A stretch of 64,000 nucleotides of DNA from Allomuricauda sp. M10. GTDB taxonomy: Bacteria > Bacteroidota > Bacteroidia > Flavobacteriales > Flavobacteriaceae. Under the pieces are notes generated by a model, which searched no databases, was not told where the DNA came from, and saw only the letters and a list, made by a program, of their open reading frames with translations. The position numbers were made by a program, and so were the translations under genes. Every line of letters starts with the position of its first letter. The stretch's first letter is position 1. Positions 8,207-16,767 of this stretch are shown one piece after another. The stretch covers positions 1-64,000 of the forward strand of contig NZ_JAJGBN010000006.1 in assembly GCF_020782875.1 (NCBI RefSeq). The letters run 5' to 3'.

Positions 8207-8776
8207 ATGTTCCAGATTGGAAAAACCATCGTTTCGGAAGAGATATTGGAGAACGATTTTGTCTGCAACCTCAATGCGTGTAAAGGTGCTTGTTGTGTAG
8301 GTGGCGAGTATGGTGCTCCTTTGGAGGATTCAGAAACGGATAAACTGGTGAACCTGTACAGTGATGTTAAACCCTATCTCAGGCCAGAAGGCATTCAGGC
8401 CATTGAGGAACAAGGGGCTTTTGTGAAAGGTGAGGACGGCGAATGGGAAACCCCATTGGTGAACAACAACGAATGTGCCTACGTGATTTTTTCGGATGAT
8501 GGAATTGCTAAATGCGGACTTGAGGCAGCTTATAACGACGGTGTCACCAAATGGAAAAAACCCATTTCCTGCCATCTGTACCCGATCCGGACAAGGGAGT
8601 ATTCTGAGTTCACGGCCGTGAACTATCATAAATGGGAAATCTGTGATCCCGCCTGCAGTTTGGGCAAGGAATTAAAAGTTCCCATCTATAAATTCGTAAA
8701 GGATGCCCTGATCAGGAAATTTGGTAAAGCCTGGTATAGCGAGTTGGAGGAAGTGGCAAAAGGAAATCCTAAATAG
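8207..8776 (+). CDS. DUF3109 family cysteine-rich protein
   Basis: A 189-residue cytoplasmic protein of the DUF3109 family, near-universal in Bacteroidota. It has a conserved cysteine set, starting with CNLNACKGACC at about residues 22-32 and continuing with CHLYPIR and CDPACSLG. The pattern resembles the YkgJ type of metal-binding cluster, so iron or zinc binding is likely, but the role is not known. The last 8 bases overlap the end of the convergent histidine kinase gene. Confidence 0.9.
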   Translation: MFQIGKTIVSEEILENDFVCNLNACKGACCVGGEYGAPLEDSETDKLVNLYSDVKPYLRPEGIQAIEEQGAFVKGEDGEWETPLVNNNECAYVIFSDDGIAKCGLEAAYNDGVTKWKKPISCHLYPIRTREYSEFTAVNYHKWEICDPACSLGKELKVPIYKFVKDALIRKFGKAWYSELEEVAKGNPK

Positions 8777-10736
8777 TAGGGATGTCCAAAATGACCTTGG
8801 TGCCGTTCGGGTTGCCGTTTTCATCAAATAGGTCCACTATATCCACATCAAACTTGTTCTGGTAATCTTTGGAGAAATTGGCCAAGCGCTCTTTGGTAAT
8901 ATGGATTCCCACAGATTTTCGTTTGAGCACCCTGTTTTCCTTATTGGCCTCGGCCATGGTTCGGCCCACACCATTGTCAATGATTTCTATGGTTACGTGG
9001 CCTTTGTCCTTTCTTTTTACGTGGATCTGGATTTTCTTTTCCCCTTCTTTGGGTGATAGTCCGTGCCAAAGGGAATTTTCCAGGAAAGGTTGCAGGGTGA
9101 GGGAAGGAATCTTGATATTATCGATAAAAATATCCTTGTCTACATTGATGCTGAAATCGATCTCGTTGGAAAAGCGGATGTTCTCAATGTTCATATAAAG
9201 TTCAACGGTCTCCAGTTCTTCCGCCAAGGAGATTTCCCGTTGGGAAGAAGCCTCCAGGATTTTCCGCACCAATTTGGAAAACTTGTTCAGATAGTGAACG
9301 GCATTCTTCTGTTCGTTGTTGATGATGTAAAGCTTGATGGAGTTCAAGGAATTGAACAGAAAGTGAGGGTTCATTTGGCTTCGGAGCATTTTCTGCTCCA
9401 AGGTGAGTACCCTTTTTTCGTTCTTACTCTGGTATTGTCGATATAGGATGTAAAGAATGGAAGAGATGAGGCCAACGATCAATGCGCTCACCAAAAGGGT
9501 GGTTTGGTTCTTCTTCAAACGCAGCCTAACGATCTCATTTTCCTTGGCAAGTACCGCAATCTGATTGTTCTTTTTGTCTGCTTCATACCGTACAATGATA
9601 TCGTTCATGTACCGTAAATTGGTGGCACTCGAAATTTCCCTATCGACCTCATCTGCCTTTTTGTAGTATTCATAAGCCTTTTTAAAGTCGCCACGAGCGT
9701 TTTCCAGATCGGACATTTTTTGATAACCGTACTGGATACTGCTGGGCAAATTTCGGTTTACCGCCATGTCCAAACCTTGCTGAATGTAATCGTGGGCCTT
9801 TTCATAATTGCCCAATTTGGTGTGTGCCCAACCGGTGTTGACGAAGACCGATGAAGCGATGAAATAATCACCCAGTCTTATGGATTCGTCATGCAGGGGT
9901 TCCAAAAGTACAAGAGCGGCATAGGGCATATCCTGTTTTAGATAGATTTGGGCCAGACTGTTTTTACATATGATCCGCCCGATATCCGAGTTGATCTCTT
10001 CATTGTAGGCCAAGGACTTGCGATAGTTTTCAAGGGCACCTTCCAAGTCCCCTTTTTCCTCCATGCAATTCCCAATATTTTGATGGTTTATGGCCAGTCC
10101 CAGTTTGTTGCCCAGTTCTTCTTCCAGCCTAAGGGCACGGCGAAACTGCATGATGGCCAGATCAAACTGGCCCAGGGCGATATATAGATTTCCTATACCG
10201 TTTAGGGCAACGTTGATACTTCTTTTAATGTGGTCCGATGGATTTTCTACCTGCTCTGCCAACTCCAGTGCTTTTTGATGGTAGTCCAGAGCGGTCTTGA
10301 TGGCGTCGTTTCTTCGGTATACAACGCCTAGCATGTTCAGGCTCAACACCCTCATCTCGGTATTATTGGCCTTTTCGGAAAGTTCCAAGGCCTGTTCGTG
10401 CAATAGCACGGATTTTTCGTATTGGGAAATGTTCCTGTATTTCATTCCCAATTGGTTCAGGGCGTAAGCTTCGCCCTCCAGATAATTGTTTTCTTTGCTG
10501 AGTCCTGCAAAGTACCTCAAAAAGGTAGTGTCCTGTTTTTCCTCATCGAGTTCCTCGTCTAGTTCCTCATAGGTCTTGGGCTGCAAAAGACTTAGGTTTT
10601 CGGCCTTTTCCTTAAAGGAATCGGGGAAGTCTTGCGCCAGTGAAGCATTAGCAAAAAAGAGTGTCAACCAAAAAAACAGAGTCGTTCTTTGTACTCGATG
10701 TAGGTGCTCGATTTGTGTGAACTTTACTATGGCCAC
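8769..10736 (-). CDS. TPR-containing sensor histidine kinase
   Basis: LytS/YehU-type histidine kinase, 655 residues. A signal sequence (to about 35) precedes a periplasmic array of about six tetratricopeptide repeats (80-390), then a coiled-coil-like stretch and one membrane helix near 415-435. The cytoplasmic part has the His_kinase motif MNPHFLFNSLNS, which holds the phospho-accepting His, and an ATPase domain with a DNGVGR box. The start is a GTG 15 bases after the response regulator gene, so the two are cotranscribed. The input signal is not evident; TPR sensors in this phylum probably read protein partners. Confidence 0.9.
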   Translation of the reverse strand: MAIVKFTQIEHLHRVQRTTLFFWLTLFFANASLAQDFPDSFKEKAENLSLLQPKTYEELDEELDEEKQDTTFLRYFAGLSKENNYLEGEAYALNQLGMKYRNISQYEKSVLLHEQALELSEKANNTEMRVLSLNMLGVVYRRNDAIKTALDYHQKALELAEQVENPSDHIKRSINVALNGIGNLYIALGQFDLAIMQFRRALRLEEELGNKLGLAINHQNIGNCMEEKGDLEGALENYRKSLAYNEEINSDIGRIICKNSLAQIYLKQDMPYAALVLLEPLHDESIRLGDYFIASSVFVNTGWAHTKLGNYEKAHDYIQQGLDMAVNRNLPSSIQYGYQKMSDLENARGDFKKAYEYYKKADEVDREISSATNLRYMNDIIVRYEADKKNNQIAVLAKENEIVRLRLKKNQTTLLVSALIVGLISSILYILYRQYQSKNEKRVLTLEQKMLRSQMNPHFLFNSLNSIKLYIINNEQKNAVHYLNKFSKLVRKILEASSQREISLAEELETVELYMNIENIRFSNEIDFSINVDKDIFIDNIKIPSLTLQPFLENSLWHGLSPKEGEKKIQIHVKRKDKGHVTIEIIDNGVGRTMAEANKENRVLKRKSVGIHITKERLANFSKDYQNKFDVDIVDLFDENGNPNGTKVILDIPTI

Positions 10737-10751
10737 AGGCTTTTGGGAGAA

Positions 10752-11486
10752 TTACAGCATATCCAAAAAATCGGATTTCTTTTGCCGGGATACTGGAATT
10801 TTATGATTGGATTCCAAAACCACATAGCCATCGGTTTTTAGGAATTCTTTGATCTTGTTGAGGTTGATGATGTAAGAGTTGTGGATTCTGAAAAAGCTGG
10901 TATCTGGCAACAGTGCATTTACCTCTTTCAGTTTTTTGGTCAGGAGGATTTTCTGCCCGTCCTTTAAAAATATGGTACTGTAGTTGCCGTCGGATTCCGC
11001 GAACAAAATCTCATCACTGTTCAGGAAAAGCAGTTTTCCATCGGTATTGATGGTGATTTTTTTACTGTGCGATTCAGAGTTGAAGTTCAACAGGATTTTT
11101 TCCAAACGCTCAATGGTGAGGTTCTTGGCGTTATATCTTTTGATCTTGGCGATGGTCACTTCAAGATCGTCCGTGTCAATGGGTTTAAGCAAGTAGTCGA
11201 TGGCCTCGTTCTTTAAGGCCTGCAGGGCATATTGGTTGTAGGCCGTGGTAATCACCACCGGAAAATCCTTGTTCTTCAGGTTTTTGATGAACTGAAAACC
11301 ATCCATAGCCGGCATTTCAATATCAAGAAAAAGACAGTCGGGAGTGTTGCGTTCCAAATAATCCAATGCCTCATGGGCATCGGTAAAGGACGCAACGATG
11401 TCCACCTCATCACTCAAATTGGTCAATTCCCAACTCAAACTTTGAAGTGCCTTGATCTCGTCATCAACAATTACGGCTTCTAACAT
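10752..11486 (-). CDS. LytTR family response regulator
   Basis: Two-component DNA-binding regulator, 244 residues. The receiver domain (1-120) has the acidic pair D8-D9, the phospho-acceptor D55 and the conserved K101. The C-terminal LytTR domain covers about 145-240. It is the cognate partner of the TPR kinase gene that follows. A -7 element lies 22 bases upstream of the ATG. Target genes are not visible in the window. Confidence 0.92.
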   Translation of the reverse strand: MLEAVIVDDEIKALQSLSWELTNLSDEVDIVASFTDAHEALDYLERNTPDCLFLDIEMPAMDGFQFIKNLKNKDFPVVITTAYNQYALQALKNEAIDYLLKPIDTDDLEVTIAKIKRYNAKNLTIERLEKILLNFNSESHSKKITINTDGKLLFLNSDEILFAESDGNYSTIFLKDGQKILLTKKLKEVNALLPDTSFFRIHNSYIINLNKIKEFLKTDGYVVLESNHKIPVSRQKKSDFLDML

Positions 11487-11508
11487 ACTGTGTAGGTATA
11501 CGTTATTT

Positions 11509-11516
11509 CAAATTTA
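11509..11516 (-). promoter_or_regulatory. -7 element for the LytTR-kinase operon
   Basis: Read on the minus strand this is TAAATTTG, matching TAnnTTTG, and it lies 22 bases upstream of the ATG at 11486. No clear -33 box is seen. Confidence 0.4.
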
Positions 11517-11779
11517 GGATTATTCTCATTACAGATCTAAAATTATGTGCTAATGGGCATTTAAGACGTATAACTGGTATAAAATGCAAAATCATGGGAA
11601 AAATCTTCCAATTCCTTCATAAATAGGCCATTTTGCATGAATTGGGTCCAACACTTCAAAATACCGAAAACCAATTATACACAAAAAGTGACCGTTCATA
11701 CATACGCTACCTTGCCCAGGATTTTTGTTATCTATCTTGGCGCTACCAAAAAATTGGGGCAGTTAAATATGTGCTTGAA

Positions 11780-11899
11780 ATGAGAAAATGTATTGTTCTT
11801 TTCGTGATTTTAATCGTTGCCTTGGTTTTTGCCGCAGTATCGGAACATAGGCAAGTGAAGCTTAAATCCGATTGGGAAAGAGTGGTTGCAAAAAAATAA
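11780..11899 (+). CDS. Doubtful small secreted or membrane peptide
   Basis: A 39-codon frame starting with MRKCIVLFVILIVALVF, a Lys/Arg start followed by a hydrophobic stretch as in a signal peptide or membrane anchor, then a short charged tail. I do not recognise it. The same frame remains open for 53 codons after the stop at 11897-11899, with a protein-like composition, so this may be the start of a decayed gene of about 93 codons. A good terminator lies about 240 bases downstream on the same strand, supporting past or present transcription. Confidence 0.3.
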   Translation: MRKCIVLFVILIVALVFAAVSEHRQVKLKSDWERVVAKK

Positions 11900-12139
11900 C
11901 CCTTTTTTCCCGATTACGCTCTTAACATATTGTATTACCAAAAATTGTACGGCCAAAGCAACCATTCTCTTGATTATAGAAACCGCTTGCAAGACAAAAT
12001 CTTCGGGTTGGCCAAATCTGGAGTTGATTTTAGGTTTCGGGGGAACTACCTAGGACGATAAAAGATTAACAAGGCCGAACTTGGAGAGGCCGTACTGTTT
12101 GGTAATATTCTACTATATGCACGTTCATCATAAAAGTTA

Positions 12140-12180
12140 GACCAAAAGGTATTGTTCAATATACTTTTTGGTCTTTTTTT
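12140..12180 (+). terminator. Strong rho-independent terminator
   Basis: A 13-bp stem (12140-12152 with 12161-12173, one G-T pair) has an 8-base loop and is followed by seven Ts (12174-12180). It terminates plus-strand transcription ahead of nrdB. The only plus-strand candidate gene upstream is the doubtful one at 11780. Confidence 0.75.
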
Positions 12181-12384
12181 ATGGCCAGAAAATCTTTCCA
12201 CGATCCCATATTTCATCGGTCATGCGCCATTACTCGGCTGCCTTAGATTTCAACATGCAGTGTTAAAAACTTTGTTCCCGTTTTCGCTTTTGCCCCTTTA
12301 CTTTTCAACAACATTTTTAAATATTTGTTTACTCTGTTCAAGAGGAAACCTCCTTCCAAACTAATTAACGATATAACGATCAAC

Positions 12385-13371
12385 ATGTCCGCAGCAATTG
12401 AGCCCATATTACAGGAAAACAAGGATAGATTCGTCATCTTTCCCATTCAGCACCACGACCTTTGGGAATGGTACAAAAAATGTGAAGCGTGCTTTTGGAC
12501 CGCTGAAGAAATCGATTTACATCAGGACCTTACCGATTGGAATACCAAACTGAACGAGGATGAGCAGTATTTCATCAAGCACATTCTTGCTTTTTTTGCC
12601 GCTTCGGATGGAATCGTTAACGAAAACCTGGCAGAAAATTTCGTGAACGAAGTGCAGTTTTCGGAAGCCAAGTTTTTCTACGGATTTCAAATCATGATGG
12701 AGAACATCCATTCAGAAACGTATTCGCTTCTTATCGATACCTATGTAAAGGACGAAAAGGAGAAAAATACCTTGTTCAAGGCCATAGAAAATTTTCCTGC
12801 CATTAAAAAGAAAGCCGATTGGGCGCTTAAATGGATCGAATCACCAAGTTTTGCCGAACGCTTGATCGCTTTTGCAGCTGTTGAGGGCATCTTCTTTTCA
12901 GGAGCGTTCTGTTCCATCTTCTGGTTGAAGAAACGCGGGTTGATGCCTGGCCTTACCTTTTCCAACGAGTTAATTTCTCGTGATGAAGGCATGCACTGCG
13001 ACTTTGCCGTTCACTTGCACAACAAACATTTGGTGAATAAGGTGCCAAAATCGCGAATCACGGACATTATTGTAGATGCCCTGAACATAGAAAGGGAGTT
13101 CATTACCGAATCACTACCGGTGAGCTTGATCGGAATGAACGCCAAATTGATGACCCAGTACTTGGAGTTTGTAACGGATAGATTATTGGTAGAACTAGAA
13201 TGTGAAAAGGTATACAACGCTACCAATCCATTCGATTTCATGGACATGATCTCGCTCCAAGGGAAGACCAATTTCTTTGAAAAACGCGTATCGGAATATC
13301 AAAAGGCCGGGGTCCTTAACAAGGAAAAGGACACCGATTCCCAGAAGATCAGTTTCGACGCGGATTTTTAA
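12385..13371 (+). CDS. nrdB: Ribonucleoside-diphosphate reductase, beta subunit
   Basis: Class Ia ribonucleotide reductase small subunit, 328 residues, carrying the di-iron centre and tyrosyl radical needed to make deoxyribonucleotides. The EXXH iron-ligand motif is followed by the radical tyrosine four residues after the His (ENIHSETY), the same spacing as in E. coli NrdB. The frame opens 20 codons earlier at 12325, but the ATG at 12385 gives the N-terminus typical of flavobacterial NrdB ([13 protein letters not shown]). The large subunit follows 118 bases downstream. Confidence 0.95.
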   Translation: MSAAIEPILQENKDRFVIFPIQHHDLWEWYKKCEACFWTAEEIDLHQDLTDWNTKLNEDEQYFIKHILAFFAASDGIVNENLAENFVNEVQFSEAKFFYGFQIMMENIHSETYSLLIDTYVKDEKEKNTLFKAIENFPAIKKKADWALKWIESPSFAERLIAFAAVEGIFFSGAFCSIFWLKKRGLMPGLTFSNELISRDEGMHCDFAVHLHNKHLVNKVPKSRITDIIVDALNIEREFITESLPVSLIGMNAKLMTQYLEFVTDRLLVELECEKVYNATNPFDFMDMISLQGKTNFFEKRVSEYQKAGVLNKEKDTDSQKISFDADF

Positions 13372-13386
13372 TCCGTAAAAGAATAC

Positions 13387-13417
13387 AACCCTCCCAACCA
13401 AAGGTTTAGAGGGTTTT
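13387..13417 (+). terminator. Weak hairpin between nrdB and nrdA
   Basis: A nested hairpin has an outer stem AACCCTC (13387-13393) with GAGGGTT (13409-13415) and an inner stem AACC/GGTT. It is followed by only a few Ts. It may be a weak terminator or attenuator that lowers nrdA relative to nrdB, or a separator if nrdA has its own promoter. Confidence 0.45.
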
Positions 13418-13489
13418 AATGGCCTTAATTTTAAAATGTTAATTTTTTAACAATAAGGCAAACAACAACAATTAAACACGAGCAACACC

Positions 13490-15955
13490 ATGTATGTAGT
13501 TAAAAGAGACGGGAGAAAAGAGCCGATCATGTTCGACAAGATCACGGCCAGGGTTAGAAAACTTTGTTATGGACTCAACAGTTTAGTTGATCCGGTAAAA
13601 GTGGCCATGAGGGTCATTGAAGGTTTGTATGATGGGGTTACCACATCCGAACTGGACAATCTGGCTGCGGAAATAGCAGCAACCATGACCACTACCCACC
13701 CTGACTATGCCAAGTTGGCTGCCAGGATTTCCGTTTCCAACCTACATAAAAACACCAAAAAGTCCTTCTCCGAAGCCATGAAGGACCTTTACGAATATGT
13801 AAATCCCAGAACAGGCAAAAAAGCACCGTTACTTTCGGATGAAGTGTACCAGGTCATTTCTCAAAATGCGGAAAAGCTGGATTCCACCATCATCTATAAC
13901 CGTGATTTTGGCTACGATTATTTTGGTTTCAAGACATTGGAACGCTCCTATTTGTTAAAGATTAATGGAAACATTGCCGAACGTCCCCAGCACATGCTGA
14001 TGAGGGTTGCGGTGGGTATCCATTTGGATGATTTGGATTCCGTGGTGGAAACCTATGAGTTGATGTCCAAAAAGTACTTCACTCACGCCACGCCTACCTT
14101 GTTCAACTCAGGTACCCCTAAACCGCAAATGTCTTCCTGCTTTCTTTTGGCCATGAAAGATGATAGCATCGATGGCATTTATGACACCTTGAAGCAGACC
14201 GCCAAGATTTCACAATCCGCCGGTGGAATCGGGTTGTCCATCCACAACATTAGGGCCACTGGATCCTATATTGCAGGAACCAATGGCACTTCCAATGGTA
14301 TTGTTCCCATGCTCAGGGTTTTTAACGATACGGCCCGTTATGTAGACCAAGGGGGTGGAAAACGTAAGGGAAGCTTTGCCATTTATGTGGAGCCTTGGCA
14401 TGCCGACATTTATGACTTTTTGGAGTTGAAAAAGAACCACGGAAAGGAAGAAATGCGTGCCCGTGATTTGTTCTATGCCATGTGGATTCCAGATTTGTTC
14501 ATGAAGCGAGTAGAGTCGGATGCCGAATGGACTTTGATGTGCCCCAACGAGTGCCCAGGCTTGTTTGATTCCCATAGTGAAGAATTCGAGGCCCGTTACT
14601 TAAAATATGAGGCCGAAGGAAAAGGAAGAAAGATCATAAAGGCAAGAGATCTTTGGGAAAAGATTTTGGAATCCCAAATTGAGACAGGAACACCATACAT
14701 GCTCTATAAGGATGCCGCCAACCGTAAGAGTAACCAAAAGAATTTGGGAACTATCCGTTCCTCCAACCTTTGTACGGAGATTTTGGAATATACCTCCCCA
14801 GATGAGGTGGCTGTATGTAACTTGGCATCCATTGCCCTTCCCATGTTCGTGAAGAATGGCGAATTTGATCACAAGGAACTTTTCCGGGTTACCAAGCAAG
14901 TGACCCGTAACCTGAACAAGGTCATCGATAGGAATTTTTACCCTGTGGAAGAGGCCCGAAATTCCAATATGAGGCACAGACCCGTTGGATTAGGCGTACA
15001 AGGATTGGCAGATACCTTCATCATGTTGCGATTGCCCTTCACTAGTGATGAGGCCAAAGCACTCAACCAAGAAATTTTTGAGACCCTTTATTTTGCTGCG
15101 GTTACTGCTTCCATGGAATTGGCCAAGGAAGATGGAGCGTATTCCAGCTACAAGGGATCGCCAATTTCCCAAGGAGAGTTTCAACATAACCTCTGGGGCA
15201 TAAAAGACAGCGAACTATCCGGAAGATGGGATTGGGATAAATTGAGGAAGGAAGTATTGAAACATGGTGTCAGGAACTCCTTGTTGGTAGCTCCAATGCC
15301 CACCGCTTCCACATCCCAAATTTTGGGGAACAACGAGTGTTTTGAACCCTACACGTCCAACATCTACACTCGAAGGGTGCTTTCCGGGGAATTCATTGTG
15401 GTGAACAAACATTTGTTGGAAGACTTGGTAAGATTGGGACTTTGGAACGAGAATTTGAAACAGGAATTGATGCGTGCCAACGGTTCGGTACAAGATATCG
15501 ATGCCATTCCCGAAGACATCAAGGAGCTTTACAAGACTGTTTGGGAACTTAGCATGAAGGATATCATCGACATGAGCCGTCAACGAGGGTATTTCATTGA
15601 TCAGAGCCAATCCTTGAACTTGTTCATGGAAAATGCCAACTATGCCAAGCTCACTTCTATGCACTTTTACGCTTGGAAAAGCGGACTCAAGACCGGCATG
15701 TACTATTTGAGGACGAAAGCTGCTGTGGATGCCATTAAATTCACTTTGGACAACACCAAAAAGAAAGAAGAGCCCGTGGCGGTTATGGCTGAAGTAGAAA
15801 CGGTCAGTGCCGCGGAAGAAATAAAAGTAGAGGCTACATCGGTAGGTCAGCAGGAAATTGATATTCAGCCCTTAACGCCAGAAGAAATGAAAGAGATGAT
15901 TGCTCGCGCCAAAGAAGGCCAAGCAGATGATGACTGCTTGATGTGCGGGTCATAG
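13490..15955 (+). CDS. nrdA: Ribonucleoside-diphosphate reductase, alpha subunit
   Basis: Class Ia catalytic subunit, 821 residues, which reduces ribonucleoside diphosphates using the radical supplied by NrdB. An ATP-cone allosteric domain is at the N-terminus (about 1-95). The catalytic barrel includes the NLCTEI and PMPTAS segments, and the redox cysteine pair ends the protein (CLMC). A flexible acidic linker of about 60 residues separates the core from this tail, as expected for a swinging CxxC arm. A terminator hairpin follows. Confidence 0.96.
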   Translation: MYVVKRDGRKEPIMFDKITARVRKLCYGLNSLVDPVKVAMRVIEGLYDGVTTSELDNLAAEIAATMTTTHPDYAKLAARISVSNLHKNTKKSFSEAMKDLYEYVNPRTGKKAPLLSDEVYQVISQNAEKLDSTIIYNRDFGYDYFGFKTLERSYLLKINGNIAERPQHMLMRVAVGIHLDDLDSVVETYELMSKKYFTHATPTLFNSGTPKPQMSSCFLLAMKDDSIDGIYDTLKQTAKISQSAGGIGLSIHNIRATGSYIAGTNGTSNGIVPMLRVFNDTARYVDQGGGKRKGSFAIYVEPWHADIYDFLELKKNHGKEEMRARDLFYAMWIPDLFMKRVESDAEWTLMCPNECPGLFDSHSEEFEARYLKYEAEGKGRKIIKARDLWEKILESQIETGTPYMLYKDAANRKSNQKNLGTIRSSNLCTEILEYTSPDEVAVCNLASIALPMFVKNGEFDHKELFRVTKQVTRNLNKVIDRNFYPVEEARNSNMRHRPVGLGVQGLADTFIMLRLPFTSDEAKALNQEIFETLYFAAVTASMELAKEDGAYSSYKGSPISQGEFQHNLWGIKDSELSGRWDWDKLRKEVLKHGVRNSLLVAPMPTASTSQILGNNECFEPYTSNIYTRRVLSGEFIVVNKHLLEDLVRLGLWNENLKQELMRANGSVQDIDAIPEDIKELYKTVWELSMKDIIDMSRQRGYFIDQSQSLNLFMENANYAKLTSMHFYAWKSGLKTGMYYLRTKAAVDAIKFTLDNTKKKEEPVAVMAEVETVSAAEEIKVEATSVGQQEIDIQPLTPEEMKEMIARAKEGQADDDCLMCGS

Positions 15956-16001
15956 TCAGTATCGAGCTTTTCGGTACATGCGATAGTGTTTATTGATCAA
16001 A

Positions 16002-16050
16002 TGCCTCGGAAAAGGTTCACCCCACAACAGAACCATCCGAGGTATTTTTT
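16002..16050 (+). terminator. Terminator of nrdA
   Basis: A two-part stem pairs CCTCGGA (16004-16010) with TCCGAGG (16036-16042) and GGTTC (16014-16018) with GAACC (16030-16034). It is followed by a run of Ts (16044-16052). It lies about 50 bases after the nrdA stop. Confidence 0.7.
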
Positions 16051-16071
16051 TTGGATGTATTCAAAAGAAAA

Positions 16072-16096
16072 GGCCTCCCGGTTGGGAGGCCCTTTT
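16072..16096 (-). terminator. Terminator of the GMC/small-subunit genes
   Basis: An 8-bp perfect GC-rich stem (GGCCTCCC at 16072-16079, GGGAGGCC at 16084-16091) has a GGTT loop, A-rich sequence on the left and CTTTT on the right. It can work both ways and lies 22 bases past the stop of the minus-strand small-subunit gene. Confidence 0.75.
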
Positions 16097-16113
16097 GTTG
16101 TGTTCCGTGTTTC

Positions 16114-16767
16114 CTATTCGGACCAGGCCTTTCCGCCGGTGAGTTCCTGTAGGTCGCCACAGGCGATGTACTCTCCGGGTATGGGCAGGTAGGCAAGTAC
16201 CTCCTCGCCGACCTTCTCCGAGGACTTGTAGGCCCATGTGGCCAGGTCCCTGAGCTCGTTGGCAAAGGTGTAGCGCGCCACTTCCTCGTCCAGGGTGGCC
16301 TCGCCGCCCTGCATGATGGCCTGCATGTAGCCCATAACGGCCTCTGAGTGTGCCTTTTCCTCCTCGTCGGTGCGCTTCCTCAGGTAGGTGGCCAGTACCG
16401 GCTCTATGTCCGCCGCCGCCAGCTCAGCGAGCTCCGTCTTGCCGGAGCCCTCCAGGGCCTTGTCGTAGAACTTCCCCATTTTCATCATGGTGAAGTCCCT
16501 CTGGTCAAGGGGCATGACCTGGTCAAGGTAGGCGTCTATGAAGCCGTGCACGTTCACCTCGGTGGCCGAGGGGGTATCGGTCTTGGGAAGGATCACGTCC
16601 AGGGTGGTGGCCAGGGCCTGTCCCTGTCCCTTGTCCAGATAGGCGGGGACCCACTCCGCGTAGGAGGGCTTGTCCTTGCAGCCCTGGAGCAGGCTTAACA
16701 GTGTAGGGGTCGCCACGGCGTAGCCGAAGGCCATCCCCATGTTCTTGAGTGCTGATCTTCTTTCCAT
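16114..16767 (-). CDS. Gluconate 2-dehydrogenase subunit 3 family protein
   Basis: Small subunit of a membrane-linked FAD sugar dehydrogenase, 217 residues. The N-terminus has an RR pair and a hydrophobic stretch ending in a lipobox-like LLQGC, so it is probably a Tat-exported lipoprotein. Family knowledge: such subunits chaperone and export the GMC catalytic subunit, for example in glucoside 3-dehydrogenases. The start ATG shares one base with the stop of the GMC gene (TAATG), so the pair is coupled. Composition is odd: hand counts give about 57-58% GC in sampled 60-base lines against about 42% in native-looking lines nearby, with GC-ending codons almost throughout except the first few. This suggests acquisition or conversion from a GC-richer source. 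Confidence 0.88.
   Translation of the reverse strand: MERRSALKNMGMAFGYAVATPTLLSLLQGCKDKPSYAEWVPAYLDKGQGQALATTLDVILPKTDTPSATEVNVHGFIDAYLDQVMPLDQRDFTMMKMGKFYDKALEGSGKTELAELAAADIEPVLATYLRKRTDEEEKAHSEAVMGYMQAIMQGGEATLDEEVARYTFANELRDLATWAYKSSEKVGEEVLAYLPIPGEYIACGDLQELTGGKAWSE

Larger units (their letters stand above)
11487..12384. other. Long, mostly noncoding interval before nrdB
   Basis: This 898-base interval separates the LytTR operon from nrdB. It holds the operon's -7 element at its left end, a doubtful small ORF (11780-11899) whose frame stays open past its stop to 12061, and a strong plus-strand terminator hairpin at 12140-12180. The last 200 bases are the nrdB leader. I found no tRNA, riboswitch or repeat, and no obvious NrdR-type boxes near nrdB. 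Confidence 0.6.

Noticed and set aside
11487..12384. Possible NrdR boxes, tRNA or riboswitch ahead of nrdB
   Set aside because: I searched the interval by eye and found no paired NrdR-like boxes, cloverleaf or riboswitch core.
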